Below are positions 39,610 to 41,573 of a stretch of 41,573 nucleotides of DNA, in pieces (within the stretch, counting starts at the first letter, position 1; the number at the start of each line of letters is the position of its first letter). The notes under the pieces are model-generated. The model had not been told where the DNA came from and searched no databases. It worked only from the letters and a program-made list of their open reading frames with translations. A program made the position numbers and the translations under genes. This DNA comes from Priapulus caudatus (lineage: Eukaryota; Priapulida; Priapulimorpha; Priapulimorphida; Priapulidae). Location: the NCBI RefSeq assembly GCF_000485595.1, contig NW_014578522.1, positions 6,521-48,093 of the forward strand, given 5' to 3'.

Positions 39610-40031
39610 GGGCCGTTGTCAGAAACAAAATTAGTCGCAACATTAGTCTTACCATTAACTTCCACTCGTAAACCGTTGACAGAAACATCGTAACATGTTG
39701 CGAGAACGAAAAATCCTCGCAAATATCCTCGATAACATTACGAGAGCCCAGACCCTCTGCCGTAACTTTCCTAATTCTCGTAAGTTGACTCGAGGAAGAC
39801 AAAATGGCGATGATAGTAAGACGCAGAAGAGCACAAGTAAACGTTATTTACACACGACAACCTAATTTAATTAGAAAAGATACTGCTGAGTACATGGCGG
39901 ATCTCACTGAGGCGACGTGTCGCGAACGTTTTCGCGTTACGCGTAATACCGTGTTCCGGTTAACCGAAATGTTTTCCGAGATGCTACAACGACAAACTAG
40001 GCGACACTGCGCATTGGCCCCAATTTTGCAG
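39610..40031 (+). CDS. PIF/Harbinger-like transposase, 5' end and first exon
   Basis: GGGGCCGTTGTCAGAAAC at about 39609 resembles the terminus GGGGCCGGTTTCACGAAGC of the element at 23736 and may be its left end. From ATG 39804 the frame gives MAMIVRRRRAQVNVIYTRQP, MADLTEATCRERFRVTRNTV, FRLTEMFSEML and RRHCALAPILQ, like the N-terminal region of HARBI1-type transposases. It stops at a perfect donor, TTGCAG|GTAAGT, at 40031. No following exon with the DDE core was found in the 1.5 kb that remain, so the gene is truncated or has a long intron. Confidence 0.65.
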
Positions 40032-40079
40032 GTAAGTTTCGTTTGTTTTTTTAATTATTTAACATTTCAATTGATCTAA

Positions 40080-41318
40080 GAATGTTTAGGGCTCATGTCA
40101 GTTTTGTACAGGGATTTCGGCGCACACACGAATATTTCCGCACAGACAATTTTCTGTGACAACGTAAACATTACTCGATGCGAGTGCATTGATGCCTTGC
40201 ATTGATGCGACGCCATAGCTCAGCTGCTTGATTGCGATTTCAATCGCTTATTTGTTTCCTTTATTTACGCTTGTTTAGTCTAATTAGTTATCTAGCTTGT
40301 CCGTCTTATTATATAGCATTAGTGATACTAATACTTGCGTAGTTTGAACATTGTGCCTACATTTATTATTAAATATTATTAGTACTACTACTAGTAGTAC
40401 TAGTACTAGTACTGTCAGCCTAGGCTACTCAGCCTACTGTACTAAGGTAGTACTAGTAATAAAATAGGCTTAGCCTCATTGGAAGTGGACATTGGCAGTA
40501 TGGCTATATTATGCAGTAAAACTCTCATAAGTCGTCATATTCTAACTCGTCGCAATTTGTATAAGTCGCCATGGAAGTGAAAGTCCCCGATTTTCTCTCA
40601 TAGTAAATCCATTGGAATACGAATAGCCCCGTCTAAGTCATCATGCGCGTCATGCAATCTCTCCATTCGTCTTGGCCACAAGTTCCTCTTCTCGCTTAAC
40701 ACTACGTTGGCGAGAAGTTCCTACGACATGTAACAATCAGAGAGCCTGGGTCTAATCAGAGAGCCTACATTTATTAAAACTAAATGACGCGAGAGATTGG
40801 CGTAGCAACTTACAGTATGCTTGGTCGCCATTAGACTTGTAACATGTCTCTATATATTGTAATGTTTAGTATGCATAGCACGAGAAGGCGTAAGAACATT
40901 AGGTAAACACATTATCTTATTCACGCACGGCGCGGCAGAACCACGCGCCGACCCTTTACCGCCAGACACACACATATCCATACGCGTAAGAAAACAGCGC
41001 AACATATGATATATGACACCCTTCTCTGAGAGAAGATGCTACACACCTGAATAACTGTTTCAGTAAAATTGTAACACAACTAAATTGTACTGCCCTAGTG
41101 CCGCTTGCACCAGATGTCTGACCGCACACTATCCAAGATACTAAATGGCCACTACTCTTACCAACAAATACATGTGTGAATTGTTTGTGTTTACAGTCCG
41201 TAGTAACAAATGGAATTAAGTAACAGAACAAAGTTACACAAAATTGTCTACATGACTTGCTTGAATACATGAACACAACTTGCTTCAATGTCACAAACTC
41301 AAATTTCTTGTGGTGGTT
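40080..41318. other. Non-coding stretch
   Basis: It holds an ACTAGT-rich low-complexity tract (about 40375-40460; a similar one lies at 26690-26790) and AT-rich sequence. The frame at 40956-41294 has no motif. Confidence 0.4.
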
Positions 41319-41573
41319 TTACAGTTCGACCTGATTTAGTTCTGTATGCATCGATTCCTCTTTCTCTGGAACAAACTGCGCCATGACTTCATCGCGGCCT
41401 CTGGTTCTGGTCGAAACGAACATGTTTTTTGGGGCGGTGCGGTCAGCTGCGTGTTTGGTTGTTGATTGGACCTCAGTGTCCAACGACTCGGGGTTAACAC
41501 GAGATGTCAGATTGAAGTTCTCACCGGTCTCGCGGATAGAACGTCGGTTCCTCCTGAGTACAGTCCCGAGTTC
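41319..41573 (-). CDS. 3' end of an unidentified gene leaving the window
   Basis: The minus strand is open from the window edge for 84 codons to TAA at 41319: ELGTVLRRNRRSIRETGENF, NLTSRVNPESLDTEVQ, NMFVSTRTRGRDEVMAQF and a Glu-rich end (ELNQVEL). There is no start codon in view. Codon use is even and composition is less AT-rich than its surroundings, which favours a real terminal exon. It is charged, without membrane segment or known motif. It could be a cytosolic tail; the function is unknown. Confidence 0.4.
   Translation of the reverse strand, partial: ELGTVLRRNRRSIRETGENFNLTSRVNPESLDTEVQSTTKHAADRTAPKNMFVSTRTRGRDEVMAQFVPEKEESMHTELNQVEL

Noticed and set aside
1-41573. tRNA, rRNA or viral genes
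   Set aside because: I recognised no cloverleaf with tRNA promoter boxes, no rRNA core sequence and no capsid or polymerase gene by eye; a covariance-model scan would be needed to be sure.

Overview
This window is nuclear DNA from an invertebrate metazoan, probably marine. The support is GT-AG spliced exons, a muscle-type sarcoglycan gene, FEM-1/ankyrin genes and a dense, varied transposon load (hAT, PIF/Harbinger, LINE ends, rolling-circle-like elements). The species cannot be named from sequence alone. A 10-N gap and many one-base indels between repeat copies point to a long-read-patched assembly, so some broken frames may be sequencing errors.

Layout: (1) 1-3140 is a GC-rich open frame for a large FEM-1-like ankyrin protein, cut by the window edge, with a minisatellite behind its stop. 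(2) 3.7-4.76 kb holds a dispersed repeat, a LINE 3' end and an ankyrin exon that runs straight into the 3' end of a rolling-circle-like element. (3) 8.6-22.3 kb is one minus-strand gene that I reconstructed from exons: an alpha/epsilon-sarcoglycan (SGCA/SGCE type) of about 406 residues in eight exons. Every junction is phase-consistent when the clean copies of exons 5 and 6 are used. Its introns are filled with mobile DNA: three full copies of a roughly 1.2 kb end-conserved element family, a long-inverted-repeat element with a P2X7-like cysteine domain, a non-autonomous hAT element with 8-bp target duplications, a perfect 244-bp inverted repeat, and a dead hAT transposase.

(4) Exons 5 and 6 occur twice. 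The copy in the correct place (12.5-13.7 kb) is riddled with indels. The clean copy (5.07-5.93 kb) lies beyond the 3' end of the gene, inside a 1.7 kb duplicated block. (5) 23-31 kb holds a Harbinger transposase fragment, a second copy of the same dead hAT gene split by a 4.3 kb non-coding insertion with a 6-bp target duplication, and a frameshifted ZNF862-like hAT gene. (6) 33-41.6 kb holds a frameshifted gene of a widespread DDE-like family with a cysteine-rich tail, a THAP fragment, a TTF-type zinc-finger fragment, a small spliced gene with a 63-bp in-frame repeat, the first exon of another Harbinger-like transposase and the 3' end of a gene that leaves the window.

The two clearest host genes are the FEM-1-like gene, an inferred cullin-RING substrate receptor, and the sarcoglycan gene, a component of the dystrophin-associated membrane complex. 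Most of the rest is mobile DNA. The most unusual items are the end-conserved, interior-variable elements (two of which end exactly 22 bp from a sarcoglycan splice donor), the P2X7-domain element and the displaced clean exons.
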